DNA of 64,000 nucleotides from Lactuca virosa (GCA_928212115.1 CAKMRJ010005523.1:102705647-102769646); one strand, 5' to 3'. Positions 1-12,715 are shown, numbered from the stretch's first letter. Notes: generated by a model from the sequence alone, not told the origin. Numbers and translations are program-made.

Positions 1-53
1 CATATATATATAAGCAACTCTTACCCCACCCCGTTAATCCTTACAACGAGACT

Positions 54-390
54 ATCCATACTCTCGGACCTTAAATTTTACCTGTTACTTAACCCATACT
101 CTCGGATCTAATTCATGCTCTCGGATCAATAATTGTGCCCATTCCATACTCTCGGATTAGGGACAAGTGTCTACGTGTAAATCCATTCTCCCGGATTAAC
201 GACGAATGACTATGTCCTATCCATACTCCCGGACTGAGGACGACTGACTACGTCTTAATCCATACTCCCGGACTAAGGACAACTGACCATGTCTTAATCC
301 ATACTCCCGGATTAATGACAGTTAACTATGTCCAATCCATACTCTCGGACTAGTGACAATGACTATGTCTAATCCATGCTCCCGGATCAA
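54..390. repeat. Tandem array of about 10 'CCATACTCYCGGAY' units
   Basis: About ten copies of a CCATRCTCYCGGA core recur every 20-45 bp, with spacers of the type GACNACTGACNATGTC. The array lies inside the D LTR. Tandem arrays also sit in the LTRs of A, C and F, so arrays are a common trait of the LTRs in this window. Confidence 0.8.
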
Positions 391-1236
391 TGACATATAC
401 TAAAGTTCTATTCTCTGAGTATAACTCACTCGTACTCGTAAGAAAATACTACCCAATATTCCTCATAATTAATTTAGGTTTACTCTTTATCCTAAATCAT
501 CATATATAATCAGGTATGTTCTTTAATACGTATTTCAGGCAACATCAATTAACTCGCACATAAACATATAATTAATACTTCAACCAATACTTGTATTAAA
601 ATCATGTTCATGAAAGGGACTATGCACTCACCTGCAAAGGTGGTGACTCGGTACTCGGACAGCACTTCGTTTACTTTAAAACAAATTTCCGTTGACAAAA
701 CCTGGTATCATTTCCACTAGAGTTTAGTCTAATGTTCAACGAGACTAATTAATAGTCTAGCTATTATTACTATTATATAAGCGTTAAACAATACTCTTCA
801 CCCACTATGTACAGACAGGGGCCAGACATGAAACACCCGAGGGCAGGATCATTTTGGCATATAGCACTTCTGAAATCCAACAACCCAGACGGCCCTTCAA
901 ACCGGATTCCCCGTACCGCGAGTGGTTAAAAAGATATTATAACGGCACTTATATAACCCGTAATAATAGCTCAAATAATTATTATAAGGTCATAATAACG
1001 TTACTATATTTAAATAAAAGCTATATTAAAAATTAGGTAGGCGTATCTTACCTACGAGGGGGTTTGGCTAGAAGCCGCGCTCTGCAAGGGCAGAGCTTCC
1101 GAGCCGAAAGCTCTTCTTCTCGAAGCCGTCGAGCGCTCTGGGGCTTTCTTCTAGCGATAGGGGAGTTTTGGGAGGTTTAGAGAGAGAGTAGAGAGAGAAG
1201 GGTGGAGGTGTGAAGAAATGAGAGTGGAAGGGGTTG

Positions 1237-1244
1237 TATTTATA
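1237..1244 (-). promoter_or_regulatory. TATA box of D LTR
   Basis: On the minus strand the sequence reads CCCTATAAATACAACC, a strong TATA box. Element E has the same context at 48734 (CCCCTATAAATAGAAG), which supports it as the LTR promoter. Confidence 0.6.
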
Positions 1245-2040
1245 GGGTGAAATATGGCTGAAATTAGTGCCACATGTCACCATCTAGTGGCAAGCCTTGG
1301 GGAGAAAGCAATGGCCAAGATTGTGCCACGTCACCCCTTTTGCAGCAGCACCATGCCGACTTCTAAACCCCATAACTTTCGTATAAGAGCTCCGTTTTCG
1401 ACGTTCTTTATATTCACGCGTAGGTAAAAATAAGATCTACAACTTTCATTTTGACTCCGTCGGCTAATTCTCGGCCGATCTTAAATTTAATAGTACGAGG
1501 AGATTATACTGTTAAATGTCCGCGTAAAATTCATAACTTCTACATACAGACTCCGTTTTCGTTTGTCTTTTTACCGTTGAGTTCCTATTAATGAGATCTT
1601 CAATTCTCATTTAGGTCGCGTAGGCTAAAAATCGCTCGATCTAAAATTCGAGTTTCGGGTCGTGCACTGTTATGCCAAATCTTAGAAAATTCATAACTTC
1701 CTCATACGAAGTCAGATTTGGGCGTTCTTTTTTTTTTGTATGTTCTCGGTTTAACACATGCTACAACTTTTGTTTAGATTTCTAAGGCTAAAAAGTCCTT
1801 TATCAAAAATTCACTATTTACGTCTCCCGGTGCCGTGCCGGTTTTTCCGTAAAACTTCGACGGACCATAACTTCTTCGTTATAACTCGGATGGATTTCGG
1901 CGTTCTTTATATGTACGGAACCCTTGTAACATATACTACAACTTGGTTAAGATTAATCCTTCTAAATAATCTTCCATCAAAAACTCATTTTTGGTGCTCA
2001 TCGTCTCTAAATTGACTAGCCCGGATCTGCGGGCGTTACA

Positions 2041-2533
2041 AGTAGTATGTTTGCTAGTTGTCTTTGTGATGCTTGCATGGAAGACCAGGGGGTGGTCCTT
2101 GGCACTTGTCTGTAAGACCCAGGGAGTGGCCCCAGGCTTGACAAGAAAGACCACGTGCGGCCCGTGGCATAACAGCAAGACTATGTTTGGCACATAGCAC
2201 CTTACTTGATTATGGATATGTTTGTTATGTATGGGTCACAGTATGTATGACATGTATGGCCCAGTTGATATGTATGGTATGTGGTATTTGGGGAACTCAC
2301 TAAGCTTCGTGCTTACGGTTTACAATTTTGGTTTAAGGTATCTTCAGTTTCAAGAAAAAAGAGCTCGGGATGATCGCAGCGCATTCACCCATGTTATTCC
2401 GCATTATGTGATCTTTGGGATTTGACTCTGATATTTGTTTTAAATGAAATGTTTTCAATGCCTGGAACAACGTTATTAAAGGTTTTCTTATATTAAAAAT
2501 GAAATTTTTGGCTTTAAATTTTGGGATGTTACA
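2041..2533 (+). mobile_element. Element A 5' LTR, 3' remnant
   Basis: Matches 24931-25422 with a few per cent differences and ends in TTTTGGGATGTTACA, directly before the primer site. It keeps the last four units of the hairpin array (2080-2200). Everything upstream of 2041 was separated off by insertion of D. Confidence 0.9.
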
Positions 2534-2535
2534 AG

Positions 2536-2549
2536 TTGGTATCAGAGCC
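2536..2549 (+). promoter_or_regulatory. Element A primer binding site (tRNA-Met type)
   Basis: TTGGTATCAGAGCC lies 2 bp after the LTR end and contains the canonical plant PBS core TGGTATCAGAGC, complementary to initiator tRNA-Met. F (53553) and C (33321-33334, minus strand) have the same site. Confidence 0.9.
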
Positions 2550-3314
2550 TTGGTTTGAGGGATTCGGGCACACTCTCGGGCGTGTCTGGACTCAAACTAG
2601 GGACTTGGTATGAAAATTTTCAAAAGGGAAATCATTTTTATAAAAGAACTTTGAAAAGAGAAAGAAACTTTGAAAAGAAAGGGGTGTAATGCGTGCAATC
2701 GGCCGAGCTCAAGTAAGTTCTCTCAAATTACCCATACAAGTTTATGTTATGATATGATTATGTGATCAACATGCTAGTTTAGGGCTAAGGATCTAGGAAG
2801 GATGCCTTGTGTTCCTGTTATATGCGTTGATTGAGCTGCATGCTAGTATTGATTGGTCAGTGGTAGGATAGCCTGTTTAGGTTATGCCTGATTATATGAG
2901 CTTTATGAATTGCATGCTAGTACAGATTTCCTGATTAGAGGATAGAACAGCTTGATTGGAGTATGTGGTTAGTTTTCCCAATGCTCAAATGCTGCTTGCT
3001 TTGTGCTATTAGGAGTTCTAGTTATCACTAATTAACTAGTAAACGAATATGTTAAGTTACATATTGCAAGGACTAAATAATTTCAGAAGGTTAGGTCTAG
3101 CCCTATTTCGCAACTCTTGTTTGAGTCCAACCGTTGTAGGGTAGGACCTCTCATTCAAAGAATTATCTAGTCTGAGTGATATGTAATGGTATTCGCGAGT
3201 TAGTTAGGGGGAGATAACAGGAACTTCTTATGCAGCTGATGGCAGATAGCAAGTTAGAGGATACCCTAGGGCAAGCCTACGATGAGAGTAGTGCTGGGAG
3301 CAGTGTTAATAGCA
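2550..3314 (+). other. Element A leader with conserved splice donor
   Basis: No ORF of note. A donor CTCAA|GTAAGT begins its intron at 2713 and is conserved in F (53720) and C (33149, minus). The leader is interrupted at 3315 by element B (TSD GTAAA) and resumes at 19176. The matching acceptor TTTTCAG at 19371 lies one base before the gag ATG. Confidence 0.6.
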
Positions 3315-4710
3315 GTAAATGTCACATTTGACATTTTAGCTAGGAAATTCTATTCCTGTGTAACCTTTCAACTATTGTAAAACATATACTCTAAGCAAAT
3401 CTCACTCAATGCTCATTTAGATTCACCATTCATGTTCATCAAAGAGTCTGAAGCCCTAAGATCCATGGTTTAAGTCCATAATGGACTAGGATTTCCTTAT
3501 TGGGCCTAATGGGCCAATAAGCATCCAAATCAACCATTTTGGGCTTTGAAACCATATTTGGATTCTAATTGGACCCACTTCCATAAAACTTAGCCTTTTG
3601 GGCCATTTTGGGTCCAAAAACAAATTAGTTTACCCTTAATGGGCCTTATTGGGCCATTAATGAATTAATTTGCCCTAATGGGCCATAAACTCCCTTTTTC
3701 TTTCAAAATGGGCCGTGAGCCATCTAATGAGCCCATTGGGCCGAAAAGTAATCATTGGGCCTCATGATCTCGAATAAAGGCAAGTCAAGGCCCAAACTAC
3801 TCCACCCTTTCTCCTAGCCCAAGAACCTTCGGCCCATCATCAATAAAAAAAATGAAAAATGTAATGGGAGGGGGGGGGAGTTAACTTTGGAGGTGTCACC
3901 TCCATAATACACACCATGTATCAAGGCATGGTCTCTCATGTTCCCATGCTAGTCACCTCACCACTCTCTCCTCTCTCTTCTTCTACTCTCGGCTGAGCCA
4001 AAACACACACACACACACACACTCAAAAATCCTCTCCAAACATCTCTAAAATCATCCTCTTCTTTCATCAAAGATCTTAAGGTTTTGTTTGTGCTTCAAG
4101 AGTAATCTTCAAGGTTTCAACTTCTTGGTAAATGTTTATTATATATAAACACATATTATCTATCTTAATGCTAAAAATCTTTTCTTACATAACCTTCTTT
4201 CATGTTCTAACTCATTAGAAGCCCCTAAGTTCGAAAACTACTCAAAGGAAGTTTGCTAGGGCCGAAAATCACTTCATCTCTTTCCATTCTTCTTCAAAAA
4301 CCGAAACATCAAGCTAAGGTGAGTTCATACCCCCTTGTTTTTGGTTTTTACATGATTTTTTGGGGAGAATGCAAGTAAAATGTGTAGATCTATGTGTTAT
4401 ATGCATGTCTTGTGTGATTTCTTAGATTATGTTGTAAAAACATGTTAGATCTTGACAAATCACGACTTCTTAAGTAACATTGAGCTAAGATCCATGAACC
4501 AAGACACCTTATATATCAAAATATCAAGTTAAAAGTGTTATATGTCTAAGATACAAAATTTAAGGCAAAAACTTTGTTAAGGGCCAAAATTGTCAAGAAA
4601 ACAAAAGATAAGGGCAAAAAGTGACATTTATGTTTTTATAGGGACCAAACAGGTCCTATATGTATAAAAAGGTATTTTTATGTTAAACATACTTTAAAAA
4701 GGGCCAAAAA

Positions 4711-7700
4711 TGTCACACCCCCGAAACCAGACGGCGGAAACGTCCGGGGGCTCGCGTGACTTAAATTGAATACCATCACAATGAATATACATGAATCATA
4801 ACATAAAAATCACCATGCATCAATACATTACAACTGATATTGTTTACATCCAGTACATTGTTTTAAATATTACACATTCATAACATAAATTGTTTGAGAG
4901 TTTTCAAAAACATAACATCCTAACATTTCTTGATATTACCCTTCCGCTTACCTGTTACCTGAGAATACAAGTTATTTTGGAAAACGTCAACATATGAAAT
5001 GTTAGTGAGTTCATAAGCAATGTTGTGATAAAAATGATTTGTGTAGTTTGTAAAACCTAGAAAATCCGATATTTTCTGAAAAGACAATAGTTTATCAAAG
5101 TGTGAAGATCCATAAGTTGATGCATGAATGATTTCATAACGTGTATAAAAAGGGAGTTTTGTATTACAATAATTTAGATTATGAGCGATTGTTGTTGAAT
5201 TCCCCGAAAAACCCGATGTTTTCCCATGACGAAAGATATACTTGATTACTAATTTCTATACCGCCACAACGAATGATTTTTGATTACTCTTCCTTGATTA
5301 CTCGGGTGGTGTCGGAGATTATCAATTCTAGTGAGTCGTTATAACTATGCCTGATAATGACTGGTTATAACTTCCAACTACAAACGACCCTTAGAGGTGC
5401 CGTCCGTTATTACTCACTTAATCCAAACCACCTTGATTACTATTGATTAACGACCTGAGTCTGTTTACTTTGATTACTCACAAGCCTTAGCAAACGAGAG
5501 AAGAGGAGTATGAAGTCCTACCACTTTCGTGAGTTACTTTAGGCTGTCGGGGATGCGAAGAACACGTTGGCCCATCTCGCATTTGATTACTTTGACCTTA
5601 CTAGCAATACTAATGAACCACTAGGGCCCAATAGCACATAAAATCCATTGAAGGTCCCTTTATATGGAATTGGGTCATAGGAGGCTCAATAACATATAAT
5701 CATTTTCCCTTGGGCCCCAAAGATCATGTTAATGGATTTGCAAGGTCCAACAAGCATGATTTGAAACTTTCAAGCCCAAGTGTCGAATGTTTACTTGTCT
5801 TAGGTATCGCATAACTACTGGAGGGTTCGATTGAACGATTGTTGTTTTTGTATCGACTCGAGACCGGTGGATTTGTTTACAACGATATTTGGATTTATGC
5901 GTGTATTCATCTTACAATTTTTCGTAAGTCGTAGTTAGTATTTTTGGCTCGATACTCTTTAAATGAATTAATTTACTTACAAATAGTGGTCTGACCTTTT
6001 CAACCCCTTTCTTTTATAAAAATAACAATTTTAATCCTTTATATAAAAGAAAAGACATTTTAAGCCCGGGAAAACATTTTCTTGACACTTTTGCATCATA
6101 GACTTGTTTAAATGATATTTTTGACTCAAGACTTATACTTTGGAAGTTTCAGCCCTTCCAAAATAGTATTTTTCGGTTAAAGCCCAACTTTTTGCAATTT
6201 TTACAATTTTTGCCCAAAATCCAAAAACTTTACATTTTTTATCCTTTTTGAAAATGAAAAGCATTTTTAACCCTTGAACTAGTTTTGTTACACTTTTTAT
6301 CCCCTATTTTGAAGAAATTGCCACTTCAGCCCCTTTAAATGTCATATTTTCGCAACTTTGGGTTTATTGGGCCGAAAAGCCCAAAATTTAGCCCATTAAG
6401 CTAATATTTACATTTTAAGTCCTTTCGAGGTTATAATGTTCATAAAAGCAATTATTGTAACTGTTTTGACTCTTTTGACCTTTAAGAAACCGTGATTTGG
6501 CAATTTTTAACCCAACTTTTGTATTTTTGACAATTTAAGCCCAAAAATGAGTTTTGTGGTGAAATATATTTATCACAATCTTATAAGTTATTATTCTTGA
6601 CTTGTTTAGTGTAAAATAACTTAGATTATGTTTGATTTCCTTATTATGTCATAGATCTCGAGATATCTTCCCTTGTGGTTACATGTTCATCACAAAAACA
6701 CATAAAATCACACATACATGCATAAAATCATACATAGCATACACATACACATAGATCTACACATTTTCTTGTCTTCTCCTCCATAAAACATATAAAAACC
6801 AAAAAGAGAGGGGTATGAAGCTCACCTTTGCTTGTTGTTTTCGGTTTAAAAGGAAGAAATGAAGAAAGTTTTGATCCTAGCAAGTCTTCTTGGAAGATCT
6901 CGAACTTAGAGGCTTCTAAGATGGTGATCACGAGTTTGAATAGATTAGGAGGAAGTTTTTGATGAAATGAAGTAGTTAGATCATAGATTAAACATCAACT
7001 TACCTTAGATGATGAATTTTGTAGAATAATCTCCTTGAAAAGCCCTTAGATCTCGAAAATTTGATGAAGAATGAAGAGAGTTCTTTGAGAGTGTTTGAGT
7101 GAATGTGTGTGTGTTTTCCTTTGTGGTTCTCGGCCGAGGATAGAAAAGAGAGAGGAAGAGAAGTGAGTGAAGTGATGTGTGCATGGAAGTATGTGTTGGT
7201 GCATGGAAGACCAACATATAATAATGAGGTGGCAATCCTAAAGTCAACTCCTTCCCCCTTTGTGTTGTTGGGCCGAGAAAAGGAGAAGAAAGAAGAGAGA
7301 TTGGGCCCTTTAATTCTTAAGCCCATATTATGATCCAATTAGGTGATTATCGGCCCAAAATAAATCAAGGAATGATTTTTATGATTCATTAAGGCTATAT
7401 AAATTTGTTGTGGCCCAATAAGGCCCATTAAAGTTAACCTAGTTCATTTTAGGCTTATATGGCCCAAAATATTAAGTTTCATGTATATGGGTCCAATTAG
7501 GGCCCATTTGAGAGTTCTATGTTCAAGATAGTTAAATTGGAAGCTTGTTGGTCCATTAGGCCCAATAAGAAGATCCTTATCCAAAATGGACTTAAACCTC
7601 TAGGCTTCCAATTCTTTGTTGACCATTTGTAGTGCTTGAATAAAGTGTTTGATGGGAGTTTTGTTGTTATTGAATAAGCATCATACATGCTTTCACATTG

Positions 7701-7760
7701 TTGGTTCACGATTGATATAATTGTTGTAGTTACAAAGCATCAAAATTCCTAGTTGTGACA
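4711..7760 (-). mobile_element. Solo LTR of the B family, reversed, inside B's 5' LTR
   Basis: Starts TGTCACACCCCCGAAACCAG and ends TTGTGACA, the reverse complement of the B-family LTR ends. It is flanked by AAAAA at 4706-4710 and 7761-7765; the intact 3' LTR has only one AAAAA at this point (near 17482), so this is a clean TSD. Length is 3050 bp with no internal region, so it is a solo LTR left by LTR-LTR recombination. It is diverged from the host LTR and is a related subfamily. ORFs within (for example around 7000-7338) have no recognisable domain. Confidence 0.88.
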
Positions 7761-8980
7761 AAAAATGCAAATTTAAGCTTAATGGGCCAAAACTTTTGGG
7801 CCTCACGGTTTGGGCCCAAAAATTGCGAAAAAATGAAGTTTTTGGGATTAGAAATGTTATTTGAGTAAAATTTGGGTCATAAATGTAAATAAACCAAATT
7901 TAGGGGTGAAAATAACATTTATTTACAAATTGGACCAAAAATGTAAACTTTTCCAAAATTGGGCCGAAAGTGTAAATTTTTACAAACCGAGGGCTGAAAA
8001 TGCACTTTTCTGCAAAAATAGGTCTTAAATGTCAAAATACATACTTTTGAACTAAAACCGTGAATTTCTAGACATTTGGGACAAAGTTGCAAATTTTTAC
8101 AAACTATAGACTAAAATGTCATTTTTACAAAACTTTGGGCCTTAATTGAAAATTTGAGGCTTTGGACCAAAAATGTTGTTTTAAGAAAAAGGAGACTTTT
8201 TATAATAAGTTCGGTAAACCACGAGCTAAAATAAACAACGAAACAATACGAATGGACGAAATATATCGTTAAAAATTTTATTGGGCCTAATATTCATCTT
8301 ACGTGGCCAATGGGCCATAAGGGCCCATTCAGGTGTATATTGAGCCCAATATCTACCATGACATGTTTATTGGGCATTTGTGACCCATTTACATGCTAAT
8401 TGGGCTTGGACTAAGATTCATATGCTTAGTAAATTTAACTATACTTTCACATAACTATTGAACTTTGTATACTTATAACTGGACCTTGGATGGATAACAC
8501 ATAACATACACGTAAACATTAATCAAAGTACGAAAGGTTGAGAATCTAGTGAGACGTGTCGGTTGGCACCTTGAGTGTACAGTCGTAGCTTGTAGTTATA
8601 ATCAGAGTCTCCTGGAGGGAAAGCGAGAGTTTGTGTATATATCTATACGGGGTGACCCCCCACGCCTTAGCTGCTCGCTACAGCTAGACTAGGCCAGTCT
8701 AGGGCAACAAAACCTTGAGCAAATCCCGACATTTGAAAAAATGTCAAGACAAGCAACCTAGTCATTACCATGTATGTTTATAACGGCTCATGTTAGGATT
8801 CTATACCAAAATATTAATACTTCAGAGATAATTTCTTCGATGGTGTCAATACAAAACAATTCATTTAACGATACAAGAACCTCGACATTATTATAAATCA
8901 GAAAATATCGGATTTTCTGGGGAAATAATCACTACTCAACAATCGCTTACTTACAACACAAGGAAATCTAAATTACAAAC

Positions 8981-9055
<75 letters not shown>
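8981..9055. repeat. (AT)n microsatellite in B 5' LTR
   Basis: About 75 bp of almost pure AT dinucleotides. The same site in the 3' LTR (18704-18743) has about 40 bp, so most of the LTR length difference comes from repeat slippage. Confidence 0.95.
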
Positions 9056-9064
<9 letters not shown>

Positions 9065-9496
9065 TATATCACAACTATGAAATTCACACATGCATTATCT
9101 ATTTGATTTGCACAACATTTTCAGATATTTTACAGAAAATATTGGATTTTCTAGGTTTTTACGAAAGATACAAAGGCTTTTATTCTACGATACTTATGAA
9201 CTTACCAACATTATATATGTTGACCGTTTTCAAAATAACTTGTATTCTCAGGTAATCGTTAAGCTGGAAGATTTGCAAGTGTGTATGGTTTTGTTTTATG
9301 TAACAACACTTATCATATTTTTAACAATTTGAACTTATGTATTTTAACAATGTACTTGATGTGAACAACGCTGGTTGTATTGTGTAATGTTGGTGATGAA
9401 TGTGGTATGTTTCATGTATATTCATTGTGATGAATATTCAATTGTTAGTCACATGATCCCCCGGACGTTTCCGCCGTCTGGTTCGGGGGTGTGACA

Positions 9497-9903
9497 GGTT
9501 GGTATGAGAGCAATGTTTATAGCGAACTAGCATATCTAACCATACATGATATTCAACTATAAACACAATGGGACTAAATAACTCTGAACAAAACAAAAAT
9601 TTCACACTTATGTGTGCAAATTTGAATAACAATCTAACAATATCTAATAAAAGCGTCTGGAGGAAATTGAGCACAATGATTAAACCTGGGCAGTTATGTA
9701 GTCATATTAGGGATAAATATGGCCTGATCAACTATATTTATTCAGAATATGATCAACATGTGTTCGGGAGTAATCATAGCGGGAAATGAATCCAAAAGCC
9801 TACCTCACTCTCCAAAAACTCTAGGGAACTCAATCTAAATAATTAAAATATACTATAAGAATAATCAAAACATGACTTGTTCCCGCACTCCCATGTAGTC
9901 ATC
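9497..9903 (+). other. Element B leader
   Basis: Non-coding leader after the primer site. It contains a short open frame (9568-9789) with no recognisable domain, and I see nothing else in it. Confidence 0.5.
9500..9511 (+). promoter_or_regulatory. Element B primer binding site, one base off consensus
   Basis: TGGTATGAGAGC starts 3 bp after the LTR end. It differs from the canonical TGGTATCAGAGC by one C-to-G change. This could be a mutation after insertion or a subfamily trait. Confidence 0.75.
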
Positions 9904-10326
9904 ATGGATGATGATCAGCAATGAGTACATTTCTACCAAGCGCTAGTGGCTCAAGGGATGCTTGAGGAGGATCCCGAAGAAGAACAAGGAGGAGCCCATG
10001 ACGTTGGGCCCGACGAGTACACTGATACCGACTATGAGTTTGAGGGGACTGACGAGGACATGGAGGAAGATAGGGACACGAATGAGGCCCCTGTCGAACC
10101 ACATACCGATGAGACACACCAGGACCACCCTACTCCGCCAGCGGATCCCGTTGGTGAGGATCGTTCTCTGGAAGCAGAGGTCTCCACCCTTCGGCAGCAG
10201 CTGTTTGCTATGGAGGCACGAGCCGTGCAAGCTGAGCAGGAGAGAGATGAGGTCATCAGAGAAATGACCGAGATGGCTCAGTTGTTGGCACAACATTTTG
10301 GGATATGTTTTCGCTGCCACCTTTAG
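9904..10326 (+). pseudogene. Acidic coiled-coil ORF upstream of B gag
   Basis: An ATG at 9904 opens a frame to 10326 that is broken only by a TGA at 9922-9924. The product is very acidic (runs of Glu/Asp from about residue 20 to 75). A heptad-like helix follows, rich in Leu, Glu, Gln and Ala, around SLEAEVSTLRQQL and continuing to AQLLAQHF. It lies 372 bp before the gag ATG in a different frame. I do not recognise a domain. It could be an extra ORF, or an N-terminal Gag extension once joined by splicing. Codon content and length suggest real coding history, but this is inference. Confidence 0.45.
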
Positions 10327-10698
10327 ACATTTCTCAGTATGATCAAGAGTAGTAGTGTACCTTATTAGTAATAGGTTTCTCTTAGGCGTACTATGTCATG
10401 TACTACTGACTCTATGTTTAAGTGATCACACTACTCATAGAGTCGTTATGCTGCCGGATTTTATATTTTCCTCATGTACTGTATGCCTTCTGGCAAATTT
10501 TCATGTATCAAAACTATTAGTATTAATGAAAATGCTTTATGTTTTATCATGACGTTGTCATCTGCTATGTGTTTTATGTTCCTTGTTTTATGTTAATGCA
10601 TGAAATTACTTAAATACACACATTACACACCTAGTCGATAGGACCCCAAACTCATAAAACAATAGGCACTCAACATCTTTCCATTCCATGACAGAAAG
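10327..10698 (+). other. Spacer between the acidic ORF and gag of B
   Basis: AT-rich non-coding stretch with no domain-bearing ORF. It could be an intron joining the acidic ORF to gag, but I did not find a compelling splice pair. Confidence 0.35.
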
Positions 10699-11949
10699 AT
10701 GCCCCAAAGACCCAACCGTGGAAACAACGCAACACCGACCCCACCTGAGATAAACTCGGTTGCATTCCAGGCAGTAGTGTCCGCTGCGGTCACTGCAGCA
10801 CTTGCGCAGATTCGCAATGGAAACAACGGAGAAGGCAACGGGCAGGGAGCCGAAAGCACCAATCAGGGGACAAACCACAGAGCCGCTCGAACATGCACCT
10901 ACAAGGACTTTACCGACGCCAAACCTCAGACCTTTAATGGGACAGGAGGCGTAATAGCCCTTAAGCGATGGATCGAGAAAGTAGAATCGGTCTTCAAAAT
11001 CTGCGGGTGTCCGGATGAGTGTAAGGTCAAGTTCGCAGCCTGCACGTTCATTGACCAAGCCCTCTCCTGGTGGAATGGCCACATAGAGGCCATGACACTC
11101 CCGGTGGCGAACGCGATGCCATGGGAAGAGCTGAAGGAGATGATGTTAGCAGAATATTGTCCTAGAGGTGAGATTCAGAAGATGGAACAAGAGTTGTGGA
11201 ACCTCATAGTTCAAAACTCCAATATCGACGCATACATATCCCGGTTTAGTGAGCTGTCTCCTCTGTGTCCCGGAATGATCACCTCAGAAGGGAAAAAGCT
11301 TGAAAGGTTTATCTGGGGACTGACTGCACCTATCCAAGGGAATGTCATTGCGGCAAACCCTATGACGTTTGACAGCGCCAAGAGACTTGCCAAGAAACTG
11401 TACGATCATGGCAATGAGAAGGGTGCCAAAACAGTGGAAGCGGAGATTAAGAAGGAAGAAAAGGATAAGAAGGGGAAAAACAACAAGCGAAAAGGAAAGC
11501 AAAACTCGAAATCGTCTAAAAAGCAACAAACGGTGTCTGTCCATGCTGCAACTCAAGCTACCACCACACCACATGCTCCAGCCTCGTCCACTCCAAATGC
11601 TTCCAAGCAGTACTCGGGAAATCTCCCCAAGTGTGGAAAATGCAACTTCCACCATCACGAGGAGTGCAGAGAGATGAGTTGCACAAGGTGCAACCGGAAG
11701 GGCCATACGACAAAGTATTGTAGGACTCAGCTTCAACATAACCAGATGACAAACAACAACAACAACAACAACAATAACAACAACACCAATGCTGGAGCTA
11801 GCTATACTTGTTACGGATATGGGAAAAGTGGGCATCTGAAGCGAAATTGCACCAATGCGAACAATCAAGGGGCAGGAGCAGCAGCGAGAGTGCTGACAAT
11901 GGGTCAGGGGGAAGCAGTGCGGACCCAGCCGTTGTCACCGGTACGTTCC
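10699..11949 (+). pseudogene. gag: Element B Gag (capsid and zinc knuckles)
   Basis: The frame opens with ATG at 10699. A retrotransposon Gag domain spans roughly residues 65-220, with the typical ALSWWNG and DAYISRFSEL-type segments. A Lys-rich stretch follows (about 245-275), then two zinc knuckles. The first, CTRCNRKGHTTKYC, is intact. The second, CYGYGKSGHLKRNC, has Tyr in place of its second Cys, a one-base change that should abolish zinc binding. An (AAC)n run encodes poly-Asn just before it. The frame appears shifted by one base near 11915-11925 and is then cut by the solo copia LTR at 11950, whose first bases supply the stop codon. Confidence 0.85.
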
Positions 11950-12715
11950 TGATGGGTTTTGAGCATTCTAACACTTCCTAAGTGTACATGCAACCCTAAT
12001 AACCTTGGATCTATGTTTGTCTAATTATCATGCAAAGTTGAATTCCAAGGTTATATTCCTATCTAGCATACATGGGGAACAAATTTTAACTTGCATGAAA
12101 GATATAATAACTTACCTTGTTGTTGCTTATGATCCTTGAAACCTTGTGAGCCTAGCACCCCAAGTGTGATGCCTCAAATGCTTCACACAACACCAAATGC
12201 TTTTGGAGTAAACTTTTGAGAGAATATTACACTTGCAAAATCGGCTCTAGCCCTCTAGATTCTTGTGTGCAACCGATTTTGGTGGAGCATGGGTTCTTTA
12301 TATAGTGTTGACACATCTAGGATTACACCATGTAAACCCTAATGTGTCATGACTCTTTATTTCCATGACCCATGGGTTTGTAACTCCCATGGAGCATCCT
12401 ATGGGTTTAACCCAACTTGATAATCCATGGAGCCTCTTAGCCCACTATACAAGTTATGCATAATTTACATAATCAACCCATATATTTAATTAGTTATCTT
12501 TTGATCACTTAATTAATTCTGAATTAATTCTTGATCAAACTAATTAAATAATATTATTAATATATTAGAACTTATAATATATTAATAATCCACAAGTGTT
12601 ATTTCTCTCATTTAGTCTATCCAATTGCATGGTGCCATGCAACCCAAATGGACCATGCCGGGTCGGGTCAAGTACATACCAGAAATAGTTATGGACTTAG
12701 ACACCTTATCTAACA
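11950..12715 (-). mobile_element. Solo copia LTR (G family) between gag and protease of B
   Basis: 766 bp, starting TGATGGGTTTTGAGC and ending ATCTAACA: the reverse complement of an LTR like that of copia element G (56560-57346). It is flanked by a perfect TSD, GTTCC at 11945-11949 and 12716-12720. It keeps a TATA-like TATATAAAG on the minus strand near 12300 and a strong splice donor AACAAG|GTAAGT at 12115 (minus), also present in G. With no internal region, it is a solo LTR. Confidence 0.93.

Larger units (their letters stand above)
1..2040 (-). mobile_element. Element D: partial LTR (gypsy-like), cut by window start
   Basis: Read on the minus strand, this begins at 2040 with TGTAACGCCCG, a typical LTR start, and runs off the left edge. 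It has a TATA box on the minus strand at 1237-1244 and a tandem array at 54-390. Much of it resembles the segment from 47620 (element E): both contain repeated phrases of the type 'gaagttatgaattt' and 'aaacggagctc'. The right junction falls inside the LTR of element A, because the bases from 2041 match 24931 onward. D therefore inserted into A. The left end, the TSD and any internal region are outside the window. Short ORFs here look incidental. Confidence 0.75.
3320..9496 (+). mobile_element. Element B 5' LTR, interrupted by a solo LTR
   Basis: Aligns with the 3' LTR 16101-19170 apart from the solo LTR at 4711-7760 and a longer AT run (8981-9055). The LTR holds (CA)n, CT-rich stretches and a long series of degenerate GGGCCAAAAATGTAAA-like units (about 7770-8200). 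Net length without the insertion is about 3.12 kb, against 3.07 kb for its partner. Confidence 0.9.

Noticed and set aside
1..400. CRISPR-like array at the window start
   Set aside because: Units and spacers are both degenerate and similar to each other, the context is a plant LTR, and no cas genes exist.
7000..7338. 112-codon minus-strand ORF in the solo LTR
   Set aside because: No domain; overlaps another ORF in a different frame; LTRs of this family are non-coding.
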